From: an uncultured Bacteroidales bacterium
GTDB taxonomy: Bacteria > Bacteroidota > Bacteroidia > Bacteroidales > UBA932
Direction: 5' to 3'
DNA: 62,377 bases
NCBI GenBank assembly: GCA_944322605.1
Contig: CALUPD010000024.1
Location: 1-62,377, forward strand
This document shows positions 62,259 to 62,377 of the stretch, one piece after another; the first letter of the stretch is position 1, and each line of letters opens with the position of its first letter. Under the pieces are notes generated by a model. That model was not told the origin of the DNA. It was given only the letters and a program-made list of their open reading frames with translations, and made no database searches. A program made the translations under genes and the position numbers.

Positions 62259-62377
62259 GTGTCCCGTTAAAATGGGACGAGTTAAACAATTAATCAAAAA
62301 GCCCCGGAATCAGGGGATCATTTAGATCTTTGACATCATTGAAATTAGTCTTGTCGAACAGGTCACGCAAGTGGGTT
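62259..62377. mobile_element. Probable insertion-sequence edge
   Basis: A short inverted repeat (GTCCCGTTAAAATGGGAC at 62261-62278) lies 11 bases before the stop of a minus-strand reading frame that enters from the right edge. An IS end with its transposase C-terminus next to it is the simplest reading. The other end is outside the window. Confidence 0.4.
62290..62377 (-). CDS. C-terminal fragment, probably of a transposase
   Basis: The last 28 residues of a frame reading THLRDLFDK...DPLIPGLFD before the TAA stop at 62290-62292. The rest is outside the window. The sequence is not like any of the upstream genes. It resembles the ends of IS4-like DDE transposases as far as I recall; this is uncertain. 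Confidence 0.4.
   Translation of the reverse strand, partial: THLRDLFDKTNFNDVKDLNDPLIPGLFD

Overview
The window comes from a member of the Bacteroidota, most likely order Bacteroidales; the family cannot be fixed from sequence alone. The evidence is consistent. Promoters match the Bacteroidota form (TTTG or TTG, about 17-23 bases, then TAnnTTTG). Many proteins are lineage-typical: a long two-part signal peptidase I, DUF4295, DUF4199, DUF1573, a DUF2764 protein in a V-type ATPase operon, Rho with a long disordered insert, an S46 dipeptidyl-peptidase, an LptD of the Bacteroidota type, and a methylmalonyl-CoA decarboxylase cluster. Coding density is high, AGG, ATA and GGA codons are common, and Shine-Dalgarno sequences are mostly weak. 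I see no rRNA, tRNA, CRISPR or prophage. It is almost entirely core chromosome, with one likely insertion-sequence edge at the far right.

Layout. 0-11.5 kb (minus strand): translation and secretion genes in the order of transcription thrS, infC, rpmI, rplT, lepB, rpmB, rpmG, DUF4295, then ftsY, pheT, tgt and an LptF/LptG permease, followed by the start of a lipoprotein gene. 11.5-22.2 kb: DUF4199 plus a family 2 glycosyltransferase (+); then secA, lpdA and bactofilin (-); DUF1573, meaB and a 10-TM metal exporter (-); and a 2[4Fe-4S] ferredoxin (+). 22.2-28.1 kb (-): lptD, ridA and rho, with a 450-base non-coding interval between ridA and rho that holds two tandem structured units. 28.2-34 kb (+): amidase, MCE-domain transporter component, dnaA, pepD and rpe. 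34.2-40.4 kb: birA (-), then rsfS, ftsH, cdsA, psd and a radical SAM/SPASM gene (+). 40.5-47.5 kb: mtaB, folB, an RsmI-like methylase, a metallo-beta-lactamase hydrolase, a DPP11-type peptidase and an SPFH protein. 47.5-49.7 kb: a strongly structured intergenic element, an AI-2E family permease and yebC. 49.8-54.5 kb (+): mce, mmdA, lamin-tail/OadG, biotin carrier, mmdB. 54.6-61.9 kb (+): V-type ATPase E-DUF2764-A-B-D-I-K. The end has a perfect-stem terminator, a strong promoter with no gene behind it, and the C-terminus of a probable transposase.

How the genes work together. The most coherent physiology is sodium bioenergetics coupled to propionate formation: epimerase, carboxyltransferase, biotin carrier and membrane beta subunit form a Na+-pumping methylmalonyl-CoA decarboxylase. 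MeaB and the biotin ligase BirA lie elsewhere in the window, and the neighbouring V-type ATPase has a proteolipid with all five residues of the Enterococcus hirae Na+ site. Envelope biogenesis is the second theme (LptD, LptF/G, amidase, MCE protein, bactofilin, CdsA, Psd, SecA, LepB, FtsY).

Points that deserve a second look: an AUC start codon for infC; the two covarying repeat units between ridA and rho; a long-stem RNA-like element at 47.5 kb; a changed DNA-recognition motif in DnaA; a cysteine-rich insert in MtaB; AT-hook-like motifs in the Rho insert; and the reduced V-ATPase gene set in which DUF2764 may stand in for a missing subunit.
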